DNA of 64,000 bases from Anseranas semipalmata (taxonomy: Eukaryota; Chordata; Aves; Anseriformes; Anseranatidae): NCBI GenBank assembly GCA_013399115.1, contig VXAA01006076.1, forward strand, positions 441,946 through 505,945, read 5' to 3'. The notes under the pieces were generated by a model. The model was not told the DNA's origin. It did not search any database and saw only the letters and a program-made list of their open reading frames with translations. Position 1 is the stretch's first letter. Each line of letters begins with the position of its first letter. The position numbers were made by a program, and so were the translations under genes. This document shows, piece by piece, positions 49,801 through 63,700 of the stretch.

Positions 49801-51627
49801 AAATATAGCTTCAAGTCAAATAAGAATAATTTAAAAATATGTCGCAGAGTCCCATGAAGAAGTCAAGACTCATCCAATTCTTGGGCATAGAATAGGAACA
49901 AAAATTCTGAAGATACAGACAAATTTCTACATTACACTTGGGTCTATCTCCTTTGAGCTAACCAACATCTGCTAATGAAAGCTTACTTCTGAAGCTGCAT
50001 GTGATGGCAGATCCACCATCTGTTACTTTGTTCTATTTTGGAGAACAGGGCAGAAATTTACATAAAAAATCATGTCTAACATCATAAGTGTCTTGCATTA
50101 TTTTTTCCACCACTGGAATACATTATTACTTGCTTTTGGTCCATTAAAATACGTTGTTGTTTTTTTCCCCCCCTACTCAGTCACTTTTTACCATCAGATA
50201 CGTGAAGTGTTCATGCTAAAAATGAAAAATATGTTTTCCACCAGGTGGACAAGTGCCACAATTAACAAAATTGACACTACTAGGTTACTAAATATCACAT
50301 CAAAACAGAAGCACAATAGCCTTCAAAATCTGTGTTACAATTTGTCACCTCCAATAGTGCCAAGAGCTGGCATTTCTGATCTCAGCTCCATGACTATCAT
50401 CCCAATCACCAGCTCATCTTCTGTTTGTTCCTTCCTACTCTGTTTGCCACAGTTTTGTTTCAGGCTGGTTGTTTAAAAACTGCACCCATCTTTCTTGTTT
50501 CTATCTCTCTTCTCTATCAACCCTGACTGTTCCTCCTACTTGTCTCCCATACTTGCAGATCCAATGCTATCTTCACCTTTTCTCACATTTCCTCTCAAAT
50601 TCAACAGTCTCTTGTGAAACTCCACTGGCATTTCTCACATTTCTGTTCTCCTAGTCCTCAGGAGTTTAAATGTAAACTTAAAAAAAATCTTTGCTGATTC
50701 ACCTTTGTAGCTGCTTTTCTTTGCAACATTACTTGGGATTATAAATGCCACAGCAAAAATAGTGTTTCCTCACACACACACCCCACCCCGTTTTCTGATG
50801 ACATCACATACACTCCTTTAATCCTTTCACAGGTTTTCCATCTCAAACTGACAGAGAATTAAAGATGTTTCCTCATTTTTTTCGTCTCTTTCAGCCACCT
50901 ATGCTCCATCCCAATCTTCTTTTTATGTCACCGTACAATCTCCTCAGCCCACCAAGCCTCCTCATCCATTTCCATAAAGAGGGAAACAAGGCAATGCAGT
51001 AATTCCCTTAGACTGATGCATCATTCCAAAGTGGCTGCAAAACAAATGGCCAGAAGTTCAGGGGACAGGTAACCATGGAGTTACATCCTCCACCATGGGG
51101 AACTTCTACCATGAGCCCAGGAAGGAGAAGGGCTGCAAGGGCCAGGTCAGAGCTTCCCAATGCTGGCCGTCTTCTGCCATGGCATTGAGTCTGCACACAG
51201 AACACCCTGGGGAAACACCACTGAAATTCCTCTGACCTGCAGCATCAATTAAATGATAATTTGTTGTCTATTTTCTCCTAAATTTTTCAGTCTGTAACCA
51301 AGTTTGCACAATCATATCCTGAAAAGGCTCATTTCAACCCTTCACAAACTGTTGTACCACACTACAGAGCAAGCATTGTTTAAAAGTCCATCAGGTAGTT
51401 CTGTTTCTACTACAATTGCTTGTTTGAACAATGCCAAATACTTTGAAATGCAGCAAAAGCGGAGCCTCAATATTCAAGGCAGGGGTTCTTTGATCAAATA
51501 CAGATTGTTTGCATGCCCCCCTCTGAGCTAATCATCCAGATTCTATAGACAAAAATGAAAAGTGCTATTAGGTATAATTAGGATGGGAAGTACAGAGTCT
51601 TAAACTGCCTGTTTCTCTCCTCTTATT

Positions 51628-51685
51628 CTATAAAAGGAGCCTCAAGGCGATTAGCTGAGGAGGCGGCATCTCAAGACAGGTAAGA
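51628..51685 (+). promoter_or_regulatory. Candidate TATA box followed by splice donor (unproven)
   Basis: CTATAAAAGG at 51628-51637 is a near-ideal TATA box. About 40 bases downstream, GACAG|GTAAGA places a strong splice donor at 51680. Initiation about 30 bases after the TATA box would leave only a very short first exon. No downstream exon or open frame was recognised, so this rests on two motifs alone. Confidence 0.2.
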
Positions 51686-52724
51686 TGTTTGAAGTTGTCA
51701 TTAGAAAAATATACTAAAACATATCTGCCCTGATTTCTAGAGAAAAGTTAGAACATATACGTAAAACATCTAAAAAGAATGGGTTTTAACTCATGTCCGC
51801 ATTTAGCTATAGAACAGTTAATCAGTGGTCACTAATTGGGGTCTAATGATAAATATTTAGTGCTAGATGGTAATATTTTATTCCTAAAACTCTAAATGCA
51901 AAATTAATGAAATGCACAGGTAGCTCAAAGTGAATTTACTCCATTCTGCATAAGCTGCACATTAAAGCGGGTATTAAATAACATTTTCTTGTTCTATTAT
52001 GTCACTGAGGTGCCTAGTGTCTACTGAAACATTTCATAATTAGAGATTATATCATTAGTGGTTATTAAAACAGCTTGCTCTTGTTCTGGAGATGCAGCAG
52101 AGCAGCACATCTCTCATTTGATGTTATCTTTCTCCAATTTATGTTAGTGAGTCATTAATGTGACAGTTAAATCTACACTAAATTCCAGCCTAAGAATTTC
52201 CATGAAAGCACCCATTCAGAAAAGCCTCCAATGCATACCTTGCTCATCTCTCCCAGTCTCTGATTCCCTAACACACAGGACTGCCAAGCCACTTTGCAGT
52301 AGGCCAGTATCAGCCTCATGTTCCTTCTGTAAGAACTCATTATTTCCTTGCACTCTATTTTGTGTTTCTTGGTTTTCCAGACGTCTCTAGACAACTTTTC
52401 TGTGAGAACTCCTCCAGACAGAGACTATCACACAGTTTATGAATCACTATAAGTATTCCTATTGGGGTTTTAATTAAACAAGCTCAACACTCTTTTTACA
52501 ACACACTCAAGCTTCAGGCATGATCAGAAATATTCTAATGTGTCTAGCAGGACTTGTGAGCCTAGTGCACACGTAGCCCCTAAGTCAGTTTTTATGTAGC
52601 ACACCTGAGGTGATTATTGAGCTGAGGGAGAGAAGAAAAACTGCAGGACACTGCAACGTAAAGCAAACGTCACACTTTGTTAACAGCATCAAGTGATGAA
52701 GAATCACTAAAACTTTATTCTTGC

Positions 52725-53098
52725 AGTGGTTCATCACCCTGAGTGTAAAAATGTGCGTCTAATTTACTTGTCTGGCTTCAGGTTCCAGCTATTAGGTAGG
52801 ATTTTCTCTGGTAGAATCATAGAGCCTTTTAGTAGCCAATATTTCTCCCTGAGGAGGTACCAAGATTTGATTTTTATTAGTCTTCTACATGGTTCATACA
52901 CAGAAGATACAATCCCTCATTCTGTTTTTCTTGTTCCTGGATATATGATTTTGCCTTTGGCTGTATTACAACAATTTATCTGAATAGACTCCCTTTATTG
53001 AGTGATACAGATTGCTCTGTACAGCTGCCTTATCTTCACTGCTCACTTTTCCCCCACCATCCCGATCTTTGTATCATCTGTGCATTTTATCTGAATCA
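52725..53098 (-). mobile_element. Ancient CR1-type LINE relic, internally deleted
   Basis: This minus-strand block is a very old CR1-type element. On the plus strand, GTGGTTCATCACCCTGAGTG, GTCTGGCTTCAGGTTCCAGC and GAGCCTTTTAGTAGCCAATA match the complement of the 3' region of ancient CR1 copies. After about 52870 a gap skips several hundred bases of the usual element. Similarity then returns with TCCTGGATATATGATTTTGC, TTGGCTGTATTACAACA and GATCTTTGTATCATCTG. On the minus strand the last part encodes TDDTKIG, a worn version of the FADDTKIGG catalytic region, around 53060-53090. The 5' limit is uncertain, and nothing recognisable follows beyond 53098. Confidence 0.75.
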
Positions 53099-56000
53099 TA
53101 AGTAGCAGCAGCTGTAGTATCTCCCAGTAGAAGTTCTCCTTTACTTTTTCTCCTTGTTTCACTTTTTCCTGAGGTTTCCGGTTCTGGTGTGTTATCGTAA
53201 CAACTGTTTGAGAGAGACTAGTATGTCTGATAAACATTTCCCAAAATCACATCTGAATTCTAGAGGGACCATCTGCTTTAAGGTTACCGAACAGAACTAC
53301 TGTCAGTAAGAGCCAAGCCTCCCTTGCTAACCCATTCCACTTGGATAATCCCAATGGAGCTGTGGTACTTTTCATATCGGAAAGGAGTGTTTATGGGAGT
53401 TACGGGTTACAGAAGTAGATCCACAGTATATTTTGTTGACCTTGGACTGTATCCCACCATTGATTTTATGTACAAAGCTTCCAAGGCCTGCTTCTCCCCA
53501 CAGTCTGTAAAAACCTTCCAATCCTTTTTCAGTAGGGGACAGGGTGAGGACATTGCTCTTCTCCTTGGTTCCAATGTGTAAACTTTTTCCTTTCTTTATC
53601 AAATGCATTATTTTGGAAATTAGTAAAGTAACAACTAAGCAAACCCAAAAACTTGTAGGTATGGGACAGGGCAGACCACAGAACTTCTACAATGACTAAG
53701 CCAGCCCAAAGAAATCTTTAAAGTATCATTCTAGCAAATAATTTGCAAGTGGGTGGATAAATGCAAATATTTCATAAGTACTTATATTTTTCCCTAAGGT
53801 TTCAAACACAATAATGAAACTGTAAACCCGGAGAACTTGGAGCATTCCCAGTGCCAACTGGACACTCTTAACTATATAACCGTGTAGCATATTTGCTGAG
53901 TAGATATTTATATGCACTTCCTGTTTCAGTGCTAACTTTTTAGTTACTGGAAAAGAACCAGAATCTCTCTGTTCCCTTAGGAATCATTTTCCATTAAAGA
54001 GGCTTTAGATAGCCTATTTGTTTTTTCAGATTTGGAAAAAAAATCTAACGGAATGCATATTTTGAGTATTTTTAGTCTTTTTACAATAACAATCAAGGGC
54101 TAAATGGCTGGAAAGATTTGCAAATTTATTTTTTTCTGATCTACCTCATGACACCTGACAATGCTTTATGTCAATGGAACACAATTTCCTTAGACAAGAA
54201 CCTGACAGTTTTTTCCTTGGCCAACAAAAAAAAAAAAAAAACACTATAGTTGCTATAAATGAGCAGCCCTACTGGTGATCTCCCTAGAAAAGGCAAACAG
54301 TTGCACAAGTATGAAGTCTGCACGCACTCCTTCCTTCGTCCTAACAGCTGGGCTCTTTCAGGGCAGGAGGGAAGTCTGATAAAAGCTTCTGTTTAGGCTA
54401 TCCTCTTCTAGAAATAAAATTGATTTCATTTCAACACAGCTCATCCAGCACTCCTCATAAGCATGCTTCCATGAAATTGTATTTTTAAAGAAACATGATA
54501 TGAGCGACAATACTGAGCACCAGGGTACCTTACCAGTTAACATGTTCTGCCATGAGGGAAATCAGAGGATAACCTCTGACAGGACAACAGAGTAGTGAGT
54601 GAGTCTCGCTGCTTCATTTTATTACTGCCTTGGGCTTGCCAACATCAAGAATCATTGTAGAAAGAATTGAAAAGCTAAAAACCCTGGGAAGGATGGCAAC
54701 AAATCAGCAGTCTAAAATAACTTTGCAGGCATTGGTTTAAGAGAATGTTCCAGATCACAACATTCTGAAACTTTCTCAAGTGGCCAGGATTTCAAAGGGA
54801 GGACAAACTGGAGGAAAAGCAGAGAAATGAAGATTATGGGCTGGTAATTTAAGCATCCACATCTGAACCAATATTCTGTCTTTGCTTATCTGAGTACAGA
54901 TCCAGGGTAAACTGAATTTTAAAACATGCATCTGGATTTCTACCAGTGAAAGCAAGAAAAGAATGTCTGCTTTTGGTGAGGTGTGGCTCCTGAAAAAACG
55001 CGGTTCCACACCCAAAATGTCACTTCACTTAAATTGGTTCATGATTTTAGTGGTATTTACAGAAATATCAGTACCACATTCAGCTGGTAATGGTGGCAGT
55101 TTTCACATTTAAAAATCTGTACTGATCATATGTCAGTCATTCACTGCAGCCTTTTTGCTTTGGATTTTCTTTAACCTGCCAGTCACCAAAGTGCAATTTC
55201 TGAAGATTTAAGGAAAAGAATAACAGTAAAGGAATTAAAGCCTCGTACACTATTTGGACACTTTTAGCAGAGGGCAAAAATTGGTCCAACAATAGAAGGC
55301 TCTGCATTTAGGGGAATTATTCCAAATGACACTGAAAACAAAAATCAGTAAGTTGCTTCAAAAAAAAAAAAAAGAAGCCAGTCATGTCCTATGTAACCAT
55401 AACCAATTCCATTTAAGTATATGCATTAGTATAAACTCTTTTCTCTCTGTGGGATCTGCCTGACTTTATATCACTGTTTTGTAGCACCACAGATTTCACT
55501 CTTTTAGCACAATGTTGAAAACAACCTCATTGAACATGCATGCTTCAGAGGTTACTGCAGGATTACAAACTGAGTGAATTTGAACCTACGAAAAATGCTG
55601 GATAGACAGACCTGAAGGTGAAGTCCTCTATTTAGAAGACGTTGTGGCAGAGGCTAAGCAATATACTTCCCTAAAGACGTAACTAGATCCTGAGCTATAA
55701 TCTACTAATGATTAACATGACTATAAATGGGTGTATGGGAAGAATATGTCCTAAGAACTCAATTGAAAAATATTTCCTGAACATTGTTGGAATATACTGC
55801 TGTGCATGGCTTAAGTCACAGCAGAGTCATCAGACAGCAACAGCTTTTGGTAACTCCTCTGACATCAGCTGGATCTGACTTTACAATTCTTCATAATGTT
55901 CTGTGCCATACGGTCCCCAGAACTTCAGATCATGCAGTCTCATCCAGCAGATGTCTCTAAAAATGAGCCATCCAAGAAGAGGTCAGTAACACCTTTCAAA

Positions 56001-58487
56001 GGGATTCTGTAATTACAAGTTTCTAGTATGTGTTAATATTTTTTAATTACCCAATTCAATGAAATGTTTTTCAAGATCCCAAGTCATCAGAAAAATAAAT
56101 AAAAATTCAATAGTCTTTGGCTAGTGAGAGCTCTTAATTCAAACTTAGGACCTCTCCATGAAGGGAAAAAAAAAAAAGCTTCCGCTATGAACATGCTATG
56201 CTAATTGGCACTCCTGAAAGTTAAAGGATTGATCCTGCTTTAGTTGAAGTCAACATAATCGTGTAACCAGCAGCAGGTCTTAATATGCCAAGACAAATAC
56301 CCCAACCCTCATGAAATGGTTTCATCAGAGTCCAGTTTTGCCCCCACTGCATAAACGTGCTCGAAAGGAAGAAGAGAAGTCTGGCACTATATGTGATATA
56401 CAGAGCATGAACCACAAAAGGCAGCACTGGCTGTGTTTAGGGAGGGTGAAGGAAATTAATGCTTTTGCATCCCATTAAAATCTCCCTATAATTAACCTCA
56501 GCACTGTCTTTGGATGCATGCTGAACATAACGAATGCAGAGATATTGTATTTAATTCAGATATTTAAAGTCATGTGTTGCTTTCTCCCCTTGGGTAGGGG
56601 AGAAATAATTTAACAGTGGTCAATCTCACTTTATGTGCAAACTCTCCTCCATACACATATCCTCTCACCAAATGTAGTTTATCTGACTGAACCTAAGTGG
56701 ATAAAGGAAGACTTCTAGGGAAAGATGAAACCTATCAGCTCAACATGCATGGCCAGGGTGGGGAGGGGTGAGGTAGAAAGACATATGCTTTGACATTTCA
56801 ACATTCATCACTTTTTGGGAACTTGCAACAGACAGAAGGCTTTCCAAAGAGACTACATTTCTCCAAATATATAAATTGTAAGACAACTTCAAATGAAAAT
56901 GCGAGAGAAGTGAAAATACAGGGATTTCTACTGAGCTCCGGACTTACACTACAAAGCCACCAAAATCTGATGCCTTCTTATGCCAGCTGAAGTGCCAGCC
57001 CTCAAAGGTTTTTAATTCTGAACAGCTGCCTCCATGCTGCAGCCAACCAGCTGCATTTTCAGCTGCATCCCTTATCAGCTTCAAGCCACTGTTCATTGCC
57101 TCAAGGACAAAAACATCCCTCCAAATTATTTATTTTTAAGAAAAAAAAAGTATAACAAAGTTATTTTATTTTACAGTGGAAACACAAAATTATATCTTTT
57201 CAAGGTATTTCTGTGAAAGAACACTAATTGGGCCTACTACACATGCAAAGACCATTTGATTCATTTTTGAATCAAAGCTTTCTCATATAACCCTACAAGG
57301 CTTTGGGAGAGTATATACTGTTGTGTGACTTATGGCATACTCCTGTTTAAGACACTGCTTGATAAATACTGACAGGGTAGCTCCTCCATACATTAAAAGT
57401 GCTAATGGTCTTTTAGAAGTCAGGCTTCTGATGGGACAAGCAAAAGCATAAATCAACTACCAATGGTCCACCATGTCATCTTAAACAACCAAAAATACTA
57501 AAGATTTTCCCAAAGCATCAAAGGTTTTTATAAGCACAGTCTCTTAAAAATCAAACTTTTTATCTCAAAAGTCTTGCCAATGCTCATATAGGATGAGTAA
57601 GAAGAGAATTTAAATTTCCTGGAATTCTTTCACTGCTTTAACCCCACAAACCATTTCATTTTCTGCTCATTAAGTGGGTCAAAGGCAGCTTCCAAATTCG
57701 CTTCAGTGTTATCTTCCCTACTCTCGACAGTATGCTGCTGTAGCCTAAATGCATTCTGTGCTGCCTGCATATGGTTTTCCTATAGTACCTGCAAAGTGAA
57801 TTCCCTCTTCTTAAAGAAGAGGTGAATAAACACTTTCCATCAACAGGCATAATTCCCACTGGCAAACTATACCCTTCAAATTCAATCTCATTGGGAAAGG
57901 GCATCTGGCCTTCACATTACTAAGGTGCAGACTGGATATAAAAATAGAGATTAGGTAATTTGTTGCTACACAGATGCTGCTTTTTTCTCCCCCTCCACCC
58001 GAAGAGTTAGAATAATGTAATAGCATGTCTGGATATATAGAGGTTCAGTCAACAGGCATTACAGAGGCAGATTTTTCTCCCGTCCTACATTAGAATTACC
58101 TCTGCATGTTCCTTTCAGATGGAAGGATGCAAAGGGTAATAAAATACCTTTTCTAATGTCACATAATTCTAGCAAATCCCACCCAGCAAAAGCATATTCC
58201 TCCCAGTCATACTTTTGCATAAAAGCCAGCTCTCTAATGAGCAAACTTCAACAAAAGCCACATCAGTACAGAGAAACAAAGTATATGGATATGGTTCAGG
58301 CAGAGGAGTTAGAGGCTAGACATTACCCCATTTGCCCTTTTTTTAAAAAGGCAAATTATACAGATTAGAAACTAATACTTAGACTTCAAGCTATTACCCA
58401 TCAATATAACCTCTATTAAAACCCATGCTTTTATGCATCCAGAGCAATTAGGTTTGTGTAAAATCAAAAACCACCAGATGTCCAATG
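53099..58487. other. Long non-coding stretch
   Basis: Unique AT-rich sequence with A tracts at 54226, 55363 and 56165. The 56440-56600 block is a possible conserved element. No exon or repeat family recognised. Confidence 0.6.
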
Positions 58488-58552
58488 GGTGTAAATCAGT
58501 AAAGTCCTACTGATGCCAGCAACAGTTACAACAATTTATACAACCCAGGAAT
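58488..58552. repeat. Possible ancient amniote repeat fragment
   Basis: GGGTGTAAATCAGTAAAGTC, CTACTGATGCCAGCAACAGT and TACAACAATTTATACAACC resemble a common amniote repeat segment of the form GTGTAAATCAG, AACTCCACTGA and GGAGTTACACTGATTTACACC. Divergence is high and the family is not named. Confidence 0.3.
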
Positions 58553-60614
58553 TCAACTTAGAGAAGCTTTCTGCATTTGGCGTTCTCAGAGCACACGCTA
58601 TTGTCTCCCTTTTCCTCCTCGGATTCCCATCAAATACAGCCCCGTAACAGAAGTGTTCTTTTCCTAACTTGGCTTCAAGTCATGGCTGCAGCTCTCAATA
58701 GTATATAGCCTGTCAAGATAAAATATGTTTGAGGACATACAATCTCTACTGAGCATTTTGTTGACTTAACTCTACCATTTCTGAAAGGCAGCCAAAATTC
58801 CTTAAGGTTTTCAAAGGACTTTGTTTTCTAAATATTATCCATGGACAGATACAAGAACGCAAAAATTTGCAGTTGTTTGTGTAGTTTGACTTATGTGCCA
58901 TGCATTGCCCATCATGATATATTAATTTTCTTTTGCAAGCAAAAAAAAAAAAAAAAATCCCAGCTACAAGTTGCTTGGGCTTAGGGGCCATACATGATGT
59001 GGAGTGCCCTGGGAACCATTCAAAGCAGGAATTATGCCCACATAATGTCTGTAGGTCACTCAAAAACTACATTTTTCCTTCTTAAAAAGAAAAAAGACAA
59101 CACAACAAAACACCACAGAGTTTAGGCCTCCACTCTAGCTTTTCTTTCCAGACACTGCTAGAGAGGCAGAGGGATTAAAAGCAGGCCACAGAGTTGCTAT
59201 TAACTCCACAAAACACTCAAATGAGCATTTCACGGGAGGAAAATACCTCTTAGAGAGCGCAGGTTATGTCAGTACAAGAATGAGGCCATCTCTCAAGAAA
59301 GGTCCTGTGCTGCTCTCCCTCTGCTAACTTCCCATGGAGCAGCTCAAAGAGGGACAAGCCACACGTCTCAAACCTAGCACGCCAGAGACCGAGCTCATAC
59401 TAGTCCCAGAGCCAAGACTGGAGCAAGGACAGAGGTAGCAACTTACCCCTGAACCAGAGACAGAGGAGTCAACATGGCCCCAACCCAGGGCCTAACCCCT
59501 TAGGAGGCTTATTGCTTATGCTGCAGCCACAAAAGCCTTCCCAGGGAACAGAATTACTGTAGGGGTAGGAGATGAACTGGCTGCAACTCCTCGCACCCAT
59601 GCCTCAGCACAGACCACACACTGGCAATGACGCTTGCTTCTCCTGGTGCAATGCTGAGGGACGATTACACATCTGTCCATAGCAGGACAAATGCTAAGAT
59701 TACAGCTGCTTCTTGCAGTGGTCTGAAATGTCTCTCTGAGCCCACTCTTCCTGTGGAAGTCACACCTCAGCTGGGCTGGCTGATAATACCAAAATTCTTG
59801 ACTGTTTTAAGTCTGGCATTGTTTTTCTCAGAGGGGGAAAGTACTTTAATTGATCAATGGGCTAAATACTTGTTATTTTGTTAGTAGTCTTGTCCTGTAA
59901 CCTACACTGGCTACTCAAAGCAGTAATTTCTAAAACATTGTAAAGCCTCCCTGAGTGCAATTCTAAAAGAACCCAGTACTCTAAGTTAGGATTGAAATTG
60001 TAAACCTAATAATTTACTCCAATTGTTTGGATTAGTCACCCAAAATGAGTTGGCCCACATCAGTTCAGCAACACACAAAGAGAGATTTAAAACTGTGCTG
60101 AAAAGGAAGAATTAGAAACCTGCAGCATCAAAGAGCAGGAACAAAAAGGCTTAGCAGTCAATGATAACCTTATCTGCCCACTGGTTCTTCTGCCCATTGC
60201 TTTAGTCAACAATATCACAATGCACTCATCACTTCCAGGGTACATTTCATGAAAGGACCTCTAACCACTTTGTAGGCACTAATTAAGGCTCAACTCACAA
60301 CAATTCTGTGAGAAACAGGATATGTACCCGCTGAAATTTCCAAAGATCAGGGAACAAGTATAGTTTTGCCTATTGTAGCAGATGAGTAAGGTCCTACCCA
60401 CTCTAGGAAATGACACTGAAGTTTGTTGGGATGAATCTGCAGAGTAATGGAGAGCTACACCCACGTAAGCCATGCTTTGTGCCAGTGGTCCAACCAGATG
60501 GAGATCTCCCACAACCTTTCATGAACTTATCTCCATATCAGTCACTGACCCACATTGAATTCCTTTGCTGCAGTCAGCCTGTTACCCCTGTACTACTATG
60601 GAAATTCGATGTCT
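58553..60614. other. Non-coding sequence, locally GC-richer
   Basis: A 17-base A tract at 58941. About 59250-59780 is GC-richer than its surroundings but lacks CpG clustering, splice signals or recognisable coding. Confidence 0.6.
58941..58957. repeat. Homopolymer A tract, one of many
   Basis: Seventeen A residues, among the longest in the window. Comparable runs lie at 1690-1703, 5767-5783 (T), 21701-21716 and 54226-54241. None follows a recognisable retrocopy, so they are annotated as simple sequence. Confidence 0.9.
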
Positions 60615-60738
60615 TTTAAAGATAAGTAAACAAGACAAGGCCCAAAAGTCTGCTAAAGTCATACAGCAAAACTAAAGCAGCACCAGAAATGGAGTACAGA
60701 GTCCTAACCCCTGCTCCTGCACTACCAACACTGCTGTT
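60615..60738 (-). repeat. MIR-type ancient SINE relic
   Basis: The plus strand shows TTTTAAAGATAAGTAAACAA, CTAAAGTCATACAGCAAAAC, then CAGAAATGGAGTACAGAGTC and CTAACCCCTGCTCCTGCACT. This is the complement of the MIR 5' half: the core, the GTGTGACC block and the CCAGGACTC region. It is diverged. Confidence 0.5.
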
Positions 60739-63700
60739 TTAAAGGAGGTCAGTAAAGGCTTTCAGATGCCTTAGGTGTTCCTGAAGATTTTATCAAGTGT
60801 TCAATTTCGAAGCAGCCCACTTAGCTACAATTTTACCAGAGCTTTTGAAATTAAAAAAGCTACCCTCACCAAGATGCTTTAAACAGAAGAAAACAGTGGG
60901 AAGAAATGTCAAAGGCCAGAACCACAACTCATTTTAATTCACTTTAATGTACACTCAGAAGAATGCAAGGCAATATTTTCTCCTCCATTCTGTCTGCATA
61001 GCACAGCTCAAGCCATCACCTCTGTCTTCCGACACTAGTCAGCTATAAGAAACAGGTATCTTAACATTAAATCTGGCCAGCTGTAATACATTTGCTAAAG
61101 TAATTACATTTATTTTTACAGATTACATGTGCTTAGGTTTCACTTACTGATGTACTAGAGAATCAGAGGTTTCAATTTTGCAGATAAAGTTCAGCACTGT
61201 TATAATCAAAGACAGCATACAATGCTTAAAGCTGCTAACCATACGCACTTTTAAAAAAAATACTGTGGTTACCACGCACTACAGGATCCCTATTTCTTAC
61301 CTGCTAGCTCAAAGTACCTTATTTTCTTTTCTGTCTTTCCTCACCATGTTAACAAGGCTATGATAATTAGATAGCAATTACCTAAATGTACAAATCTGTG
61401 TGCTCCTTTAAACGAAGCTTTTTTCAATCCACATAATGTTATGTGCAAGTAAGGACATTATTCTGAGTCAATGCCTGAGGTTCCTAACAAAATCTGGTAC
61501 TTCTGGCAATACCACAGTGGCTGAACTGCTTGATGGCAAAGAAGCATTCAAAGTGACATTTCAGGTCGTCCTCCCCACAGTCACCAGAGGTGAGCACAAT
61601 TAGAAACCAGGCACCATAAGCAACTGGCCACATGCAGATGGGTAAAAATCAAAGCCAGGCACAGGTTTAGTTGTTTAGTTAGAGTTTGGTCAGTCTTTAT
61701 CAGCTGCGAGTAGAAGAAATACCGAAACAGAATTGAACTGACATTGATGAAAATGCCCACAGGAGCTAGCAAAGAACCGTTCTTTTGGCAGAGTAACTCA
61801 CAATCCAAACTCTGACACTTGAAAATTCTTAAAAGCACTGTATTGGGGCAACTCAGATTTCATTGTGCCTGTGTCATTAGACACCCCAATGTTGGAACGA
61901 TTACTTCCAAAGGCTGTTGGAAATACCATGCTTCAGAGTATAAACGGGAGAGTACCTACCACTTCTGATGTGTAACACTTCCAAGGCGGCATTTAACTGA
62001 CTGTATGCCTTGCCCCTGAATAATTTGCTGGTGATTTTCAGAACTGCCTTTTTCTCTATTAAATTCTTACTTTAGTACTCGGCTAAACACAAGAACTTGT
62101 TTTAATCTTGATGGATAGGGAGAACAATTGCTTATTTTGTGTCACTTCCAGGGATGTATTCTGTAGTATCACAAGTAGATAGAAATAAGCTCCAGCCATG
62201 GTAAACCTTGCCTGAGATTGCTAGGGTTTCAAATGCAATAATTGGTAAAACACTACAGCACAATTGCCCAACAACAGCTACTTAAATAAATTGTCCAGAA
62301 GCTTTATAATGCTGTGATATTATTAAACCAGAAGTAATGTTTGATCAATAAAGCTGAAGTGAAGCAAAACACATACAAAATAAAGCAATCAGGTAACATA
62401 GCAAGCAATCTGGTATAATAGTGGGACTCAGCGTTGTACAAACTGGCATGTTTGAGACCTGATGCACTTGGTACTGCTGCACACCCCAGAGTTTTGTCTT
62501 GCCACCCTTGCCTTGTCCTAACAGTTTGCTGAGAGTGCAACTGGTTTCCTGAGAGAGTTTCTAGAGATCACTGAATTGAAAAAGGGAATGTTGGGCAGTA
62601 ATTTGATTTCAGTCTTTAGATTTAAGACAACAGTCTAATTCAAGACTGAATCCTTCAGAGTTGCAGAATAGCATCTTATTTCTATTTATAGTCTCCCCCA
62701 TCCCTACCCCCTGCAAAAAAAAATAAACAATCCAACAAAGCCCTTCCTGATACCACCTAAGGAACTTAATTCAGCTTGGCAAAACTTTATATTTGCATTG
62801 GGAATTTGCACTTAACTTTGGACATCCCAGACAGATTTTTGCATGATGTATATTGTAGGTCATGTTAAAAGAGCATGCAATGAATTGGAACAAGATTCAG
62901 CTGATGCTATCCACATAAACATTGTAAACCACTAATTGCGTTTCTTTTTAATGAAGAAAAATGTATAAACAATATCCATTTGCAAAAATCAGTGATTTCA
63001 GCTGGGTGGAATTCTGCAACTGCCTCTTCATCAAGCAGCCAAGCTGGGTAGCCACTACCTTCTTTATGAATACTGAATAGGGGCATTATATCCTTACAGA
63101 AAATGCATATGGGTAAGGAAGACAGGTCTTCTTTTATGCACACAACAAGAATGCCAACAGATGCGGAGTGTTTGTTTTCTACCACTCATGTAAATGTCAA
63201 GAAGTAATTTATATCAATGATATAAATGGGACATTCCATTTCTCATCAAAACAGCCCTTCAGTTGAAGCCAGTTGCACCTGTATAAATGCAAAGTCACGT
63301 GTGGTACATAAAGCTTTTCTTTCTGATATTTCAGAGATATGTTTATACTCCCTGTGGAGCATGTGGCACCAATGCTGTATGAGCAACACATCTATTTCCA
63401 TGTATCCTACTGTCCTTCTCTGCTGTAGACATCTTTTGACATGGAATCATAATTGTTCATTCCTGACACCCATTTCAACTAAAGCAACACTTTTAGACAT
63501 GGCAAAAATGGACACAACACCATCTGTCAGAGCTTCTGTTATGTTTCCGTCCCACAGTTTTTACTTCTTTGCTGAAGTCCAGCTTTCAGACTTTGCACCA
63601 CCTTTGCTTTCTGAAACCAGTGCAACAGATACACCACCCACTCAGTCTATTGCCCATTTGCTAAGAATACCTCCACAACATTATGTTAAAAAAAATCTTA

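Larger units (their letters stand above)
45721..52724. other. Long non-coding stretch with candidate splice and promoter signals
   Basis: No repeat family is firmly recognised in 7 kb. It holds the candidate exon at 46816-46871, the TATA-plus-donor at 51628-51685, and TAAT-rich blocks at 48150-48310 and 51770-52090. Confidence 0.55.

Noticed and set aside
54226..54241. Long A tracts as possible retropseudogene tails
   Set aside because: No gene-like sequence, target-site duplication or polyadenylation context found upstream of any of them.
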